Source of the DNA: Planctomycetota bacterium
GTDB lineage: Bacteria > Planctomycetota > UBA8108 > UBA1146
Assembly (NCBI GenBank): GCA_028825265.1
Contig: JAPKAM010000010.1
Location: forward strand, 1 to 44,322
Length of the DNA: 44,322 nt
Reading direction: 5' to 3'
Both the position numbers and the translations under genes were made by a program. Shown in pieces: positions 43,147 through 44,322 of this stretch (within the stretch, counting starts at the first letter, position 1; the number at the start of each line of letters is the position of its first letter). Below the pieces are notes generated by a model, which ran no database searches, was not told the origin of the DNA, and worked only from the letters and a program-made list of their open reading frames with translations.

Positions 43147-44322
43147 TCATGATCCGGTGGCGAGTCCGATACGATTGACCCGATCGAGGACCACCGGTTC
43201 TTCTCCATCTGCGGCGTAGTAGAGCAGAAATCGCGGATACGGTACGTCATCGGTCAGATCAGTAGGAGTATTGTTGTCATCGATCCCGGGGTACTGGCTC
43301 GGTTGGATCATCGACGGCTGCTTGAGATCGTCCGAATCGAACAGGATGGGCGAGACCAGGTCGGAGGAGGGGGTCAACACCGCCAGGTTGAAACCGCTCC
43401 AACTGTATCCATCGAGGCTGGTGGCGTAGCCGATGACGGTGTCGTTATCGACAAATCCGCGCCCCTCGTAGAACATCATCCATTCGATGACATTGCCGAG
43501 TGCATCGGTTTCCAGAGCGAGGCTGGGGGAATGGATCGCCAGATCGTCAAAGTTTCCCGGGCCGCCACTGAAACTGGGGCCGGCCGGAGTTCCACTGAGG
43601 ACGCCATCTCGAATCGTCCAAGCACTGCCATCGCTGGAGAAGGCGATGCCGATCGCCGAACTGCCATCGGTGCGCTCGACCTCGAACGCCATCCGGTAGG
43701 GATCGGTGAATTCAGAGGTCTTGACGACGCTCGGATCGGCGACCCGTATCACGTTGCCAAATGCCGGCCCCGGTTCCAGGCCGCTGCAGAAGGTCGGAGC
43801 GGTCCAACTGATTCCATCGGCGGAAGTGCAGGTGAGGATGGCGCTTTGCCAAGTTTCGGAAGGGGTGCCGGCACTTCCAAAGGTTCCTTCGAACCACATC
43901 TGATACCTCCCCGCAGTATTCACCATGAAGTCGTGATCGACGATGACGGTAGGATCGGCGGCACCGCGAGGGTCAATTGGCGTGCCGTTGACGAGCAGTG
44001 GCGGCATGCTGGCAGGACTCATCACGATCGTCCGATCGGTGACCAAAGGAATGAAATCTTCCTCCGGCGAAGTGATCACACCGATGGCATAGTCGTGAGG
44101 ATCCGTGGCACAACACGATCCCTCATAGAAGAGCAGGAACCGGTCTCCGAAGATGGGTTGCCGATTTGGATCCTCGAGCGCGCAGGGGCTGTCGACCTCA
44201 TGGAAATCGAAATCGGCAGGCACACTGGTGATGGGTTCCGCTGTGGCGCGATCGGAGAGCACCGGCACCACTCTGGGATTGACCTGATTGGTATCGCGGT
44301 GCTTCGACAGATCGAGAACCGG
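43147..44322 (-). CDS. Five-bladed beta-propeller protein, glycosidase-like (N-terminus outside window)
   Basis: The open frame runs without a stop to the window edge, so the protein is at least 391 residues and its start is not visible; the GTG at 44271 is only an internal possibility. Repeated blade-like motifs of the form F/W-x-FYEG are evident: FLLFYEGSC, YQMWFEGTF, YRMAFEVER, MMFYEGRGF and FLLYYAADG. They alternate with SSDG/SADG-W and DPxV segments (AADPTVIVDHD, VADPSVV). This resembles the five-bladed propeller of GH43/GH32/GH130-like enzymes. I cannot identify a complete catalytic triad, so it may be a sugar-binding or inactive relative. It lies 58 bases upstream of the lipoprotein gene on the same strand, possibly in one operon. 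Confidence 0.75.
   Translation of the reverse strand, partial: PVLDLSKHRDTNQVNPRVVPVLSDRATAEPITSVPADFDFHEVDSPCALEDPNRQPIFGDRFLLFYEGSCCATDPHDYAIGVITSPEEDFIPLVTDRTIVMSPASMPPLLVNGTPIDPRGAADPTVIVDHDFMVNTAGRYQMWFEGTFGSAGTPSETWQSAILTCTSADGISWTAPTFCSGLEPGPAFGNVIRVADPSVVKTSEFTDPYRMAFEVERTDGSSAIGIAFSSDGSAWTIRDGVLSGTPAGPSFSGGPGNFDDLAIHSPSLALETDALGNVIEWMMFYEGRGFVDNDTVIGYATSLDGYSWSGFNLAVLTPSSDLVSPILFDSDDLKQPSMIQPSQYPGIDDNNTPTDLTDDVPYPRFLLYYAADGEEPVVLDRVNRIGLATGS

Noticed and set aside
1-44322. tRNA, rRNA, transposase, integrase or attachment sites
   Set aside because: No cloverleaf-like sequence, transposase or integrase reading frame, or terminal inverted repeat was noticed. Coding density is close to complete, leaving little room for them.

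Overview
This window (about 57-58% GC by eye) looks like a chromosomal segment of a marine-type Planctomycetota bacterium. The best taxonomic clue is the secreted protein at 2638-4455, which carries a paired dockerin-like calcium-loop module (GDCTADGTLNLADAV ... DHDDDGTLDLSDGI) followed by a proline/cysteine tail of a kind I associate with planctomycete exported proteins. The phylum assignment is an inference, not proof. Two genes lie on the + strand at the left end. Everything from 44322 down to 4442 lies on the - strand, in about three transcription blocks.

Region 1 (1-4455, + strand): a possible tail of an upstream gene, a mitochondrial-type aconitase, and a large exported cohesin/FN3/dockerin-like protein whose end overlaps the last gene of the opposing operon by 14 bases.

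Region 2 (24993-4442, - strand) is the highlight. It holds eight genes: pfaD, pfaA, pfaC, oleA, oleB, oleC, oleD and a Sfp-type phosphopantetheinyl transferase. Every junction is a 4-base stop/start overlap (six ATGA, one TTGA). The Pfa proteins form an iterative polyunsaturated fatty acid synthase, with the PfaB-type acyltransferase fused into PfaC. OleA-D are the complete head-to-head olefin pathway: Claisen condensation, ketoreduction, beta-lactone formation and beta-lactone decarboxylation. The PPTase would activate the three ACP domains of PfaA. Read together, the operon encodes one assembly line from malonyl units to a long-chain polyunsaturated hydrocarbon, of the type known as C31:9 hentriacontanonaene in Shewanella.

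Region 3 (37574-25145, - strand) is a second tightly packed operon. It encodes a COG4671-type glycosyltransferase, two GT4 glycosyltransferases, an MsbA-like ABC exporter, two APH-fold phosphotransferases, an outer-membrane barrel fused to small beta domains, and a large beta-helix lipoprotein. It looks like an envelope glycan or glycolipid assembly and export system. Its 285-base leader contains a near-consensus sigma-54 promoter, a perfect 12-bp palindrome and a cluster of repeated GTATAGAGCCA-type half-sites.

Region 4 (44322-37860, - strand) holds a five-bladed-propeller protein cut by the window edge, a second beta-helix lipoprotein paralogous to the one in region 3, a HAMP histidine kinase and a GAFTGA-bearing sigma-54 activator. 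The activator sits directly upstream of the sigma-54 promoter, so it is the obvious candidate regulator of region 3. A run of 11 cytosines in the outer-membrane barrel gene is a possible slippage (phase-variation) site. No tRNA, rRNA, insertion sequence or CRISPR array was seen.
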